From positions 1 to 64,000 of the forward strand of contig NZ_JAABNP010000026.1 in NCBI RefSeq assembly GCF_009928485.1: DNA of 64,000 bases. Direction: 5' to 3'. The position numbers and the translations under genes are program-made. Origin of the DNA: Clostridium sp. C2-6-12 (lineage in GTDB: Bacteria > Bacillota > Clostridia > Clostridiales > Clostridiaceae). This document shows, piece by piece, positions 1-7,749 of this stretch; the stretch's first letter is position 1, and every line of letters starts with the position of its first letter. Under the pieces are notes generated by a model that worked only from the letters and a program-made list of their open reading frames with translations, searched no databases and was not told the DNA's origin.

Positions 1-48
1 AGGTGGGTCAACTTTGCTCGTAAAAGGTGGGTCAGTTTTAATTGTAAA
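1..48. mobile_element. possible IS21-family element end (partial)
   Basis: The window opens with AGGTGGGTCA, repeated about 20 bases on as AGGTGGGTCAG. Short direct repeats of a GGTGGGTCA-type word are what I remember of IS21-family terminal sequences. The junction at about base 49-52 falls inside an Rpn coding remnant that continues to 234, as expected if an element inserted into that gene. The rest of the element is outside the window. The family assignment is from memory and uncertain. Confidence 0.35.
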
Positions 49-51
49 TCA

Positions 52-234
52 ACACAAAGAATAATATTAAATACAAAAGGAATCATGAATGATTTAAGCG
101 AAGAATTATTAGAATTTCTAGGTTATGTAGAAGATTCAACAGATGATAAAGTAAAGCATGTTAAAGGAAATCTTGTTAAAAGTATACATAAGAGAGTACA
201 GGAAATTAAAACTATAAAAGAATTATTTAAATGA
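52..234 (+). pseudogene. Rpn-family nuclease, C-terminal remnant
   Basis: Read in frame to the TGA at 232-234, this encodes a segment nearly identical to the middle of the intact Rpn protein at 1215-2138 (TQRIILNTKGIMNDLSEELL then EFLGYVEDSTDD). It ends early after LVKSIHKRVQEIK. The catalytic N-terminal half is missing and sequence before base 50 is unrelated and mobile-element-like. An internal ATG at 85 could begin a 49-residue peptide, but I see no strong ribosome binding site for it. Most likely a gene broken by insertion. Confidence 0.7.
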
Positions 235-271
235 TAACTATATAATTAATTATATGAGGAGAAAACAACTA

Positions 272-901
272 ATGAATACTGTAGTATATCTAACAAGACA
301 TGGACAAACAGAATGGAATATTGAAAGAAGATTACAGGGGAGAGGAAACTCGCCTTTAACACAGGCTGGAATTGCTAGAGCTATGGAGCTTCGGGACAGG
401 ATTAAAGATATAGATATTGATATTATATATTCAAGTCCAATAGAAAGAGCATTAGTTACTGCTAACATAATTAAAGGGGAAAAGAAAATAGAAGTTATAA
501 CAAATGATGGGTTAATGGAAATGTGCTTTGGTGATTATGAAGGTAGAAGAACAGACGAAGTTATGAAAGAAAATCCAGAATGGAATATTGATTTAATTAT
601 GAATGGTGATGTTAATTTATGTGCTCCAAATGGTGAAACATTAAGAGATGTTAGAACTAGAATAAGTGAAACTATGGATAAGTTGATAGAGCAAAACAGA
701 GGAAAAACTATTTTTGTAGTAGCTCATGGAATTACACTAAAGGCTTTAATGTATTATTTTAAAGATGAAGAAGTAAATACAGAAGTTATGGGCCAAGCAA
801 CTTTAACAAAGATAACTGTAGACAAGAATAATAATTTTAATATAGATTTTAAAAACGATGATAGTCATTTTACAGTAAAAGGGCAAAAATTAGGATGGTA
901 A
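272..901 (+). CDS. histidine phosphatase family protein (phosphoglycerate mutase-like)
   Basis: A 209-residue cytoplasmic enzyme of the histidine phosphatase superfamily. The phosphate-accepting motif LTRHGQTEWN sits at residues 7-16 (catalytic His10). The second conserved histidine is in VVAHGITLKAL near residue 155. The family includes cofactor-dependent phosphoglycerate mutases and broad phosphatases such as GpmB, CobC and PhoE types, and the substrate cannot be read from sequence. Start chosen at ATG 272 because AGGAG at 257-261 lies ten bases upstream; the in-frame ATG at 254 overlaps that site and has no binding site of its own. The gene stands between two Rpn remnants and is followed by a small ORF and a terminator. 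Confidence 0.9.
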   Translation: MNTVVYLTRHGQTEWNIERRLQGRGNSPLTQAGIARAMELRDRIKDIDIDIIYSSPIERALVTANIIKGEKKIEVITNDGLMEMCFGDYEGRRTDEVMKENPEWNIDLIMNGDVNLCAPNGETLRDVRTRISETMDKLIEQNRGKTIFVVAHGITLKALMYYFKDEEVNTEVMGQATLTKITVDKNNNFNIDFKNDDSHFTVKGQKLGW

Positions 902-931
902 ATTAATATAGTTGTTAATGATGAAAGTATA

Positions 932-1024
932 ATGAGTATTGTAGATGAAACTGTAATAAAGGTTTCTAAAGAGGAATTTATAAAGAAACCTATAAAAAGT
1001 ATAAAAGAACTTCTCAGAAAATGA
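932..1024 (+). CDS. short hypothetical ORF or gene remnant
   Basis: A 30-residue lysine-rich reading frame (begins MSIVDETVIKVSKEEF, ends SIKELLRK) lies between the phosphatase gene and a terminator. I see no convincing Shine-Dalgarno site. It reads like the tail of a larger helical protein, so it may be a remnant. Not recognised. Confidence 0.25.
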   Translation: MSIVDETVIKVSKEEFIKKPIKSIKELLRK

Positions 1025-1033
1025 AAATAAATT

Positions 1034-1081
1034 AACCTGGTGTATTCATATTGATACGGAATGTGCTAGGTTGTTTTTTTA
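1034..1081 (+). terminator. Rho-independent terminator after histidine phosphatase
   Basis: AACCTGGTGTATTC pairs, with several G-U pairs, with GGAATGTGCTAGGTT, and an eight-T tract follows at 1074-1081. Confidence 0.75.
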
Positions 1082-1089
1082 CTGATAAT

Positions 1090-1141
1090 AAGAACTTATG
1101 TGCGTATATAATTCGTAGGATTGGAAATAATTAGAGTATAG
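1090..1141 (+). repeat. conserved ~50-nt post-terminator element, copy 1
   Basis: Begins AAGAACTTATGTGCGTATAT and contains ATTGGAAATAATTA. Nearly the same sequence occurs at 2649-2699, and a diverged copy at 13374-13420. All lie shortly after a terminator and 85-175 bases before a start codon. The first part (GAAC-TTAT-GTGC) resembles a one-mismatch LexA box. The role is unknown; it could be a shared promoter or operator. Confidence 0.5.
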
Positions 1142-1214
1142 ATCTATGAGGGGAAAAGTGTATTTATTCAATATTGAAATATCACTAAAAATAGATTAAT
1201 ATTTAAAGAAAGTA

Positions 1215-2138
1215 GTGAGAATATTGGCAGTTGATAGTGAACACATAAGTTCTGATGAAATTATAAAAGTTAGAGTGAATAAAACTTTAAAGGAATTAAA
1301 TTTAGAAGATGATTTCCTCTTTGCAAAAGTTATGAGCGATAAGGAAATATGCAAGGAATTATTAGAAAAGATTTTAGAAATTGAAATAGAGAAAGTAGAA
1401 ATGGTTGAAGAGCAAAAAACTATAGATTTATTACTTGAAAGTAAAGGTATTAGACTTGATGTCTATGTTAAGGATGAAAATAATACAATATATAATGTTG
1501 AAATGCAAAGAGGAAAGCATAAAAATTTACCTAAAAGACTAAGATATTATCAGGGAAGCATAGATTTAGATTTAATAAGCAAGGGTGAAGATTATAGAAA
1601 ACTTGCAAAAAGTTATATAATATTTATTTGTACTTTTGATTTGTTTGAAAAGGGACGGCATAAATATACTTTTCAAAATATATGCTTAGAAGATAATAGT
1701 ATAATATTAAATGATGAAGCGCAAAGAATAATATTAAATACAAAAGGGATCATGAATGATTTAAGTGAAGAACTATTAGAATTTCTAGGTTATGTAGAAG
1801 ATTCAACAGAAGATAAAGCAAGGCATATTAAAGGAAATCTCGTAAAAACTATACATAAAAGAGTTCAAGAAGTTAAAGATGATGTTTCAATGGAGGTGGA
1901 GTACATGACTTTGTTAGAAAGAGATAGAGAGAAAATTGAAGAAGGAATAGAAAAAGAAAGAGAAAACTCTAGATTAAAGGATATAGGAAGAGTTAAAAAC
2001 TTACTTACTAAAAAATTTGGGATTTTAAGTAATGATTATAATAAAATAATAGAAAATTTAGATAGTGATAAACTGAATTTAATTATTGAGAATATTTTAG
2101 ATATAGAAAATGTAAATGAGGTAGAAAAATATTTCTAA
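1215..2138 (+). CDS. Rpn family recombination-promoting nuclease (PD-(D/E)XK)
   Basis: A 307-residue protein of the Rpn/transposase-31-like PD-(D/E)XK nuclease family. These are DNA endonucleases, some of which promote RecA-independent recombination or act in phage defence. The nuclease core is visible as LDVYV (Asp82) followed by NVEMQRGK (Glu96, Gln98), the D-x13-E-x-Q form used by this family. The C-terminal third is charged and helical (MTLLERDREKIEEGIEKE). The GTG start at 1215 has only a weak binding site. By contrast a strong GGAGGTGG at 1892-1899 precedes an in-frame internal ATG at 1905 (see separate entry). Partial copies of the same gene flank it at 52-234 and 2181-2594. Confidence 0.85.
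   Translation: MRILAVDSEHISSDEIIKVRVNKTLKELNLEDDFLFAKVMSDKEICKELLEKILEIEIEKVEMVEEQKTIDLLLESKGIRLDVYVKDENNTIYNVEMQRGKHKNLPKRLRYYQGSIDLDLISKGEDYRKLAKSYIIFICTFDLFEKGRHKYTFQNICLEDNSIILNDEAQRIILNTKGIMNDLSEELLEFLGYVEDSTEDKARHIKGNLVKTIHKRVQEVKDDVSMEVEYMTLLERDREKIEEGIEKERENSRLKDIGRVKNLLTKKFGILSNDYNKIIENLDSDKLNLIIENILDIENVNEVEKYF
1905..2138 (+). CDS. possible intragenic short Rpn product (RpnS-like), in frame
   Basis: Within the Rpn gene, GGAGGTGG at 1892-1899 lies eight bases before ATG 1905, in frame, and could start a separate 77-residue protein (MTLLERDREKIEEGIEKE...). This internal site is much stronger than the one for the full-length start. In E. coli, rpn genes are known to make a short C-terminal product from an internal start that blocks the toxic long form. 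Function here is inferred by analogy only. Confidence 0.4.
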   Translation: MTLLERDREKIEEGIEKERENSRLKDIGRVKNLLTKKFGILSNDYNKIIENLDSDKLNLIIENILDIENVNEVEKYF

Positions 2139-2180
2139 AGCTATTCATAAAACGTAGATGGGAAAAAATAGTAAAGATTA

Positions 2181-2594
2181 AATTAAATGATGAAGCACAA
2201 AAAATAGTATTAAATACAAAAGGAATAATGAATGATTTAAGTGAAGAATTATTAGAAGTTTTAGATTATGTAGAAGAAACGACAGAGGATAAAGTAAAGC
2301 ATGTTAATGGAAATCTTGTGAAAACTATACATAAAAGAATTCAAGAAGTTAAAAATGATGTTTTAATGGAGGTGTACATTCTGAAAAAGTGCGAAGCACA
2401 ATCAAGAACTTACATGACTTTATTAGAAAGAGATAGAGAGAAAATTCAAGAAGGAGTTGAAAAGGAATAGAAAAAGGTGAAAAAAAGAAGGTATTAGAAA
2501 TAGCAGAAGAAATGCTAAAAGATAATGAACCAATAGAAAAATAATTAAGTATTCAAAACTTAGCAGGGAAGAAATATTAAAAATTAAGATTTAA
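2181..2594 (+). pseudogene. Rpn-family nuclease fragment with two frameshifts
   Basis: This copies the second half of the Rpn gene (NDEAQKIVLNTKGIMNDLSEELLEV...). The frame breaks at 2470: restoring one A in the A-run of GTTGAAAAGG gives EGVEKGIEKGEKKKVLEIAE. A second missing A near 2540 must be restored to continue IEKIIKYSKLS to the TAA at 2592-2594. The N-terminal catalytic half is absent. Between GGAGGTG and MTLLERD it has an extra segment (ILKKCEAQSRTY) not present in the intact gene. Two independent A-run deletions plus truncation make it a pseudogene. Confidence 0.8.
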
Positions 2595-2607
2595 AAACTA
2601 GAAACGC

Positions 2608-2640
2608 AAAAAGCTATCTAGAAAGGGATGGCTTTTTTTA
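2608..2640 (+). terminator. Rho-independent terminator
   Basis: AAAAGCTATC pairs with GGATGGCTTT around a short AT-rich loop and runs into a seven-T tract. Confidence 0.75.
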
Positions 2641-2648
2641 TTTAGACA

Positions 2649-2699
2649 AGAACTTATGTGCGTATATTATTTGCCGAATTGGAAATTATTACGGTATAG
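2649..2699 (+). repeat. conserved ~50-nt post-terminator element, copy 2
   Basis: Begins AAGAACTTATGTGCGTATAT and contains AATTGGAAATTATTA and GGTATAG. It is close to copy 1 at 1090-1141 and is placed directly after a terminator, 125 bases before the RiPP precursor gene. It may carry that operon's promoter or operator. Confidence 0.5.
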
Positions 2700-2824
2700 G
2701 CATATGATTACTTAAACATTTAACAGCCAATTTAAAAATAAATCAAACTAATATATAATAGAATTATATATTAGTAAATATTGATTACTCATTTTAAATT
2801 TTTAATTATAGAGGGGGACATAAA

Positions 2825-2977
2825 ATGAATTTTGAATTGGTGGAAATTAGTGATAATAATGTTAGTGGAGCTTGTTTTCCAGACTTTTTTGACGATTGTA
2901 ATCCGACTGAAGAGCAAGATTGTATGCCAAATGGGTATCCAGATCCAGAACCGGATGATGGAGAGGATATATATTAG
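2825..2977 (+). CDS. RiPP precursor peptide with three evenly spaced Cys
   Basis: A 50-residue peptide too short for ordinary ORF calling. ATG 2825 follows GAGGGGG at 2811-2817. The first 16 residues look like a leader (MNFELVEISDNNVSGA). The core carries cysteines at 17, 25 and 33, exactly eight apart, each followed by one residue and a proline: C-F-P, C-N-P, C-M-P. The tail is very acidic and Pro-rich (GYPDPEPDDGEDIY). It ends four bases before the start of a radical SAM/SPASM maturase, so the two are almost certainly cotranscribed and translationally coupled. Known maturases of this type install thioether links from Cys to another residue (sactipeptides, ranthipeptides). The likely acceptors here are Asp or Glu near each Cys, but that is inference. 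I do not recognise a named family. Confidence 0.8.
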   Translation: MNFELVEISDNNVSGACFPDFFDDCNPTEEQDCMPNGYPDPEPDDGEDIY

Positions 2978-2980
2978 TAT

Positions 2981-4246
2981 ATGAAAAGCTATTTTGCACT
3001 AAATGAAAATGTAATATTAATTCATGGGGCAAAGCGTGGTTTACTTCAAGATTTAAATTGTAGTAGACTTTTTTCTATAGATAGCAATTCAAAATATTAT
3101 CTAAATAAGCTTTTAAATGGTGAATCTGTGGAAAAGGCTTTGGCAGAATTGACAGCAGAAGAAAACAATAGATTTAAAAAATATTTAGATTTACTCATTA
3201 GTGAAAATTTGGGGTATTATTGTAGTGAAAAAATAGTGTCTGGAAATTACACTAAGGAAAAGGTTATTGATAGAAAATTATCTACTGTATGGTTTGAATT
3301 ACGAAAAGCTTGCAATTTAAATTGTTACCATTGTTATATGGATTGTAATAGTAGCAGCGATAAAGGTTCAAATTTATTAAATGTTGAGGATTGGAAAAGA
3401 ATAATCGATCAATTGAAGAAATTTAAACCTAAAAAGATAATTTTAATTGGTGGCGAACCACTATTATTTAATGGAATTATAGATATTATTGATTATTGCA
3501 GAGAAATATGTTCGGAATCAGAATTAATACTTTACTCAAATTTGACTTTATTAACAGAAAAAATAATACAAGCCATTGTATTGAATAAGGTTAAAGTAAT
3601 CACATCAATTTATTCAAATAAAGCAGAAATTCATGATAAAATAACTAGAAAAGATGGAAGTTTTAATACTACAATATCAAATATAAAGAAGTTAAAAGAA
3701 TTTGGAGTTTATGTTAAAGCTAATAGCGCAGTAATGAGTTATAATTTTAATAATATTTCAGAAATACAAGATTATATATATGAATTAACAGGGGTTCGCA
3801 GCAAAATAGATATAGTAAGAGATGTTGGAATATCTAAAAAAAATTTAATTCCATCGGAATTAGAAACTAAATTTCAAAGAATTAGAAATAAACCTAATTT
3901 TAAGCCTATAAATGAAGCACAGTTTTTAAAAAATTTCTCGGGAAATAATTGTTGGCAGGGAAAGATAAATATTACTTGTGATGGTTATGTTTCTCCATGC
4001 ATAATGGGAAATGATTTTATAGACAAAAGGTTTAATGTTAGAATAAATGATATGAATAGTATTATTGATGACTATTTGATTACAAAATTTTGGAGTGTTT
4101 CAAAGGACGTTATTAATGAATGTAAGGATTGTGAATATAGATATGTTTGCAATGACTGTAGGCCAATATGTACTGAAAATGGAGATATTTATTCTAAAGG
4201 AAAAATGTGCAATTATAATCCATATTTAGGTGAATGGAAAAAGTAG
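2981..4246 (+). CDS. radical SAM/SPASM peptide maturase
   Basis: A 421-residue enzyme that probably modifies the peptide encoded just upstream. Residues 1-85 resemble a RiPP recognition domain (ALNENVILIHGAKRG...). The radical SAM cluster ligands are Cys111, Cys115 and Cys118 (ACNLNCYHC), and the SAM-binding GGEP is at 157-160. A SPASM region with auxiliary Fe-S ligands covers residues 324-410, with cysteines at 324, 333, 340, 381, 384, 390, 393, 397 and 410. The overall layout resembles clostridial Cys-rich-peptide maturases (I recall the name CcpM), but that is from memory. No dedicated peptidase or exporter follows in the window, so export would need genes elsewhere. Confidence 0.9.
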   Translation: MKSYFALNENVILIHGAKRGLLQDLNCSRLFSIDSNSKYYLNKLLNGESVEKALAELTAEENNRFKKYLDLLISENLGYYCSEKIVSGNYTKEKVIDRKLSTVWFELRKACNLNCYHCYMDCNSSSDKGSNLLNVEDWKRIIDQLKKFKPKKIILIGGEPLLFNGIIDIIDYCREICSESELILYSNLTLLTEKIIQAIVLNKVKVITSIYSNKAEIHDKITRKDGSFNTTISNIKKLKEFGVYVKANSAVMSYNFNNISEIQDYIYELTGVRSKIDIVRDVGISKKNLIPSELETKFQRIRNKPNFKPINEAQFLKNFSGNNCWQGKINITCDGYVSPCIMGNDFIDKRFNVRINDMNSIIDDYLITKFWSVSKDVINECKDCEYRYVCNDCRPICTENGDIYSKGKMCNYNPYLGEWKK

Positions 4247-4350
4247 CTAGGCTTTGGCAAATATATAATGTTACAAGGTGCAAACTAAATTTGTACAGCG
4301 GTTATATTTTTATAAGTATAAATTTAGAAGAAGAGATGATTACAATGACT

Positions 4351-4390
4351 AAGCTGAGATTTTATATATTTAAAAAGTCTCAGCTTTATT
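4351..4390 (+). terminator. terminator of the RiPP operon (AGCTGAGATTTT family)
   Basis: AAGCTGAGA at 4351-4359 pairs with TCTCAGCTT at 4378-4386, followed by TATTAT. It belongs to a family of near-identical terminators also seen at 7675, 12342, 34659 and 62501. Confidence 0.8.
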
Positions 4391-4456
4391 ATGTTATACT
4401 AATAATTGTAAACATGATTTTTATAATTTATAATGTTAAAAAGTGGTGGTGGGATT

Positions 4457-7400
4457 TTGAAAGAAGGAATTTATGAGCAAGTTATTAATAATGAAATAAT
4501 AAGTGAATTAGAAGTTTTAGATATAAATAATCTTTTAATATCAAAGGAAGATATAGATAATGAAGAAGCTAAGGTGATTTTATCCCAGTATATTGAAGGT
4601 GTAATAAGAAAATCTCTTAATTATATTAGAGATAAAGAGAAAGAGGATAATGATAAGTTATTAAGGCAAATTGAAGTTTGCAACAAGATAATTAGTATTT
4701 TAGCTAAGGAATCTAATGAAGAGGATATTAAAAAATATAAAATTGATGAAAGCGGAGAACTATTAACTTCACTTTACTTAAAAATTAATAATAAAAGAGC
4801 TATTAATGAAGGAAAAGCAGTAAGACCTATAACTTCAATTTCTCAAAGTTCTTTATTTACTGGTTCCATAATGGAGCCGAATATGCTTAGTGAATTGAAT
4901 AGAGAAATAGTATCTTGTGATTCAATAGATTTGCTTATATCTTTTGTTAAATGGAGTGGACTTAGGTGTATTATTGATAGTTTAAAGGAAGCAACTAATA
5001 ATGATAAAAGACTAAGAATAATAACCACCTCATATATGGGGGCAACAGATGCTAAAGCTATTTATGAATTAAGTAAACTTCAGAATACTGAAATTAAAAT
5101 ATCTTATGATACTGAGAGAACCAGGCTTCATGCTAAAGCTTACATGTTTAAAAGAGAGACAGGCTTTACTACTGCATACATAGGATCATCTAATCTTTCA
5201 AATGCTGCTTTAACTTCTGGACTTGAATGGAATATTAAAGTTACAGAAAGAGATTCTTTTGATATTATAAAGAAATTTGAAGCTACTTTTGAAAGTTATT
5301 GGAATGATTCAGAGTTTATTGATTATTTAGGAACTGACAATGATAAAGAAAAATTATCTAATTCCTTAATGAAAGAAAAACATGCTGACGAGTCTCAGTT
5401 TAATTTTCTTTTTGATATAAAACCTTATTCTTATCAAAAGGAAATACTTGAAAAGCTTCAAGTTGAAAGAGAAATATTTAAGAAGTATAAAAATTTAATA
5501 ATTGCAGCTACTGGTGTTGGTAAGACTGTAATTTCAGCTTTTGATTATAAATGCTTTTGCAAGGAAAATAAAATGAGCAATAATAAATTATTATTTGTGG
5601 CTCATAGAGAAGAGATATTAAAACAAAGTAGAGATACTTTTAGGGCTATACTTAAAGATAATAACTTTGGAGATTTAATGGTTGGAAATAATATTCCTAC
5701 TTCATTAGAGCATTTATTTGTGTCTATTCAAAGTTTAAATAGTAAAAATTTATATGAAATAACGTCAAGTGATTATTATGATTTTATCATTGTAGATGAA
5801 TTTCATCATGCAGCAGCTCCATCTTATCAAAATTTATTAGAGTATTATAAGCCAAAGATTTTACTTGGACTCACTGCAACTCCTGAAAGAAATGATGGTG
5901 CAGATATTTTTAGATATTTTGATGATAGGATTAGTGCAGAAATAAGGTTAAATGAAGCAATTAACAGAAAACTATTAAGCCCATTTCAATATTTTGTTGT
6001 TACTGATACCATCGATTTATCTAAGCTTAAATGGGGTAGAAGAGGTTATGATATTACAGAATTAAGTAATCTTTATACAGGAAATGACCTTAGAGTAAAG
6101 CAGATAATAAATAGTTTAAATAACTATGCTACTGATTTAAATGAAACTGTCGGGCTTGGATTTTGTGTTAGTGTTGAACATGCTAAGTTTATGGCAAAAA
6201 GCTTTAATGAAAAGAACATACCTTCAATAGCCTTGCATGGTGATAGCAAAGATAGTGAAAGGTCTGATGCAAAAAGAAAATTAGTAAATGGCGAAATAAA
6301 ATTTATTTTTGTAGTAGATTTATATAATGAAGGTGTTGATATACCTGAAATTAACACTATTTTATTTTTAAGGCCAACTGAAAGTTTAACTGTATTTTTG
6401 CAACAGTTAGGAAGAGGTTTAAGGTTAAGCGAAGGGAAAGATTGTTTAACTGTATTAGATTTTGTAGGTCAAGCACATAGAAATTATAACTTTGAAGAAA
6501 AATTTAGAGCACTTATAGGGAAAACTAATCACCCAATTAAAGAGTATATTGAAAATGGATTTTTAACTTTACCAAAAGGCTGTTATATTCAACTTGAAAA
6601 GCAATCAAAGGAATATATTTTAAGAAATATAAAATCTTCAACAAATAATAAAGCAAATTTGATAATTAGATTAAAGAACTATACATTGGAAACTGATTTG
6701 GAATTGAATTTAGAAAACTTTTTGAATTATTATCATCTATCTTTAATAGATTTTTATGGAAAATCAGGTGATAGAAGCTTTTCTAGAATGCTAGTACTCG
6801 CAGGATTAAAAGAGGATTTTCGTGAAGAACAAGAAAATGAAATAACAAAGAAATTAAAGAATTTATTCAGCATTAATTCTAGAAGATTTATTGATTTCAT
6901 CTTAAGAATTATCAATGATAACAGCTTTTATAATGATGATTTAAATGAAGAAGAAAAATTAATGTTAAATATGATGTATTATACATTTTATAATGAGTCG
7001 CCAGAAAAACAAGGTTTTAAATCAATAAAAGAAGGTATTAATTGTTTATTAAAAAATGAAAATATGATAAAGGAAGTCGTAATTATATTATCATACAACT
7101 ATAATAATATTGATTTTATAGATGAGAAAGTGGAACTTGGATATCCTTGTCCTTTAGACTTACATTGTGAATATTCAAGAGATCAAGTTATGGCAGCTCT
7201 TGGGTATTTTAATGATAATAAAAAGCCAGCTTTTAGGGAAGGTGTAAAATATTTTGAAGATAAATCCTTGGATATATTTTTTATTACTTTAAATAAAAGT
7301 GATAAAGATTTCTCACCATCAACACTTTATGAGGATTATGCAATTAATGAAAATCTATTTCACTGGCAAAGTCAAAGTACAACATCTGTAGAGAGTGCAA

Positions 7401-7621
7401 CAGGAAAGAGATATATAAAACATAAAGATTTAAATAGTAAAGTAGCTTTATTTGTTAGAGAAAGCAAAATTCAAGATGGAATAACTGCACCATTTACTTA
7501 TTTAGGCTTATGTGAATATGTAAGACATACTGGAAATAAACCAATAAGTTTTGTATGGAAGCTGGAAAAAGAAATACCAGCTAAAATCATAAATAAAGCT
7601 AATAAGACAATAGTAATTTAA
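4457..7621 (+). CDS. PLD-like nuclease / SF2 helicase / DUF3427 protein
   Basis: A ~1054-residue cytoplasmic protein. The N-terminal part has a phospholipase-D-like nuclease domain with a single HKD-type motif (HAKAYMF, then GSSNLSNAAL) near residue 225. The SF2 helicase follows: motif I ATGVGKT near residue 350, motif II DEFHH near 446, motif III LTATPERNDG, and motif VI region QQLGRGLRLSEGK. The last ~450 residues match DUF3427. This architecture is often found in restriction/defence islands; nuclease and translocase activity is expected but the target is not known. TTG 4457 is preferred over ATG 4433 because GGTGGTGGGA precedes it and because a -10-like TATAAT lies just before the ATG. Next genes: MazG-like and a PD-(D/E)XK-DUF2075 protein. 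Confidence 0.85.
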   Translation: MKEGIYEQVINNEIISELEVLDINNLLISKEDIDNEEAKVILSQYIEGVIRKSLNYIRDKEKEDNDKLLRQIEVCNKIISILAKESNEEDIKKYKIDESGELLTSLYLKINNKRAINEGKAVRPITSISQSSLFTGSIMEPNMLSELNREIVSCDSIDLLISFVKWSGLRCIIDSLKEATNNDKRLRIITTSYMGATDAKAIYELSKLQNTEIKISYDTERTRLHAKAYMFKRETGFTTAYIGSSNLSNAALTSGLEWNIKVTERDSFDIIKKFEATFESYWNDSEFIDYLGTDNDKEKLSNSLMKEKHADESQFNFLFDIKPYSYQKEILEKLQVEREIFKKYKNLIIAATGVGKTVISAFDYKCFCKENKMSNNKLLFVAHREEILKQSRDTFRAILKDNNFGDLMVGNNIPTSLEHLFVSIQSLNSKNLYEITSSDYYDFIIVDEFHHAAAPSYQNLLEYYKPKILLGLTATPERNDGADIFRYFDDRISAEIRLNEAINRKLLSPFQYFVVTDTIDLSKLKWGRRGYDITELSNLYTGNDLRVKQIINSLNNYATDLNETVGLGFCVSVEHAKFMAKSFNEKNIPSIALHGDSKDSERSDAKRKLVNGEIKFIFVVDLYNEGVDIPEINTILFLRPTESLTVFLQQLGRGLRLSEGKDCLTVLDFVGQAHRNYNFEEKFRALIGKTNHPIKEYIENGFLTLPKGCYIQLEKQSKEYILRNIKSSTNNKANLIIRLKNYTLETDLELNLENFLNYYHLSLIDFYGKSGDRSFSRMLVLAGLKEDFREEQENEITKKLKNLFSINSRRFIDFILRIINDNSFYNDDLNEEEKLMLNMMYYTFYNESPEKQGFKSIKEGINCLLKNENMIKEVVIILSYNYNNIDFIDEKVELGYPCPLDLHCEYSRDQVMAALGYFNDNKKPAFREGVKYFEDKSLDIFFITLNKSDKDFSPSTLYEDYAINENLFHWQSQSTTSVESATGKRYIKHKDLNSKVALFVRESKIQDGITAPFTYLGLCEYVRHTGNKPISFVWKLEKEIPAKIINKANKTIVI

Positions 7622-7674
7622 AAAATAAGGCTCATGGACTTATTAGTTTGTCTAATGTGATTAAAGATTAATAT

Positions 7675-7715
7675 TAGCTGAGATTTTCTTATATTTAGAA
7701 AATCTCAGCTTTAAT
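7675..7715 (+). terminator. Rho-independent terminator (AGCTGAGATTTT family)
   Basis: AGCTGAGATTTTC at 7676-7688 pairs perfectly with GAAAATCTCAGCT at 7698-7710, then a short T-rich tail. Confidence 0.8.
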
Positions 7716-7732
7716 CATTTTATGTAAATTTA

Positions 7733-7741
7733 TGATATAAT
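7733..7741 (+). promoter_or_regulatory. extended -10 promoter before structured RNA and MazG gene
   Basis: TGATATAAT at 7733-7741 is a perfect extended -10 (TGnTATAAT). The expected start, about 7748-7750, is just before the strong hairpins at 7760-7875. No good -35 is visible. Confidence 0.5.
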
Positions 7742-7749
7742 AGACATAA

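Noticed and set aside
4234..4476. An 80-codon plus-strand frame after the radical SAM gene.
   Set aside because: It runs straight through the operon's terminator (4351-4390), overlaps both neighbours and has no ribosome site.
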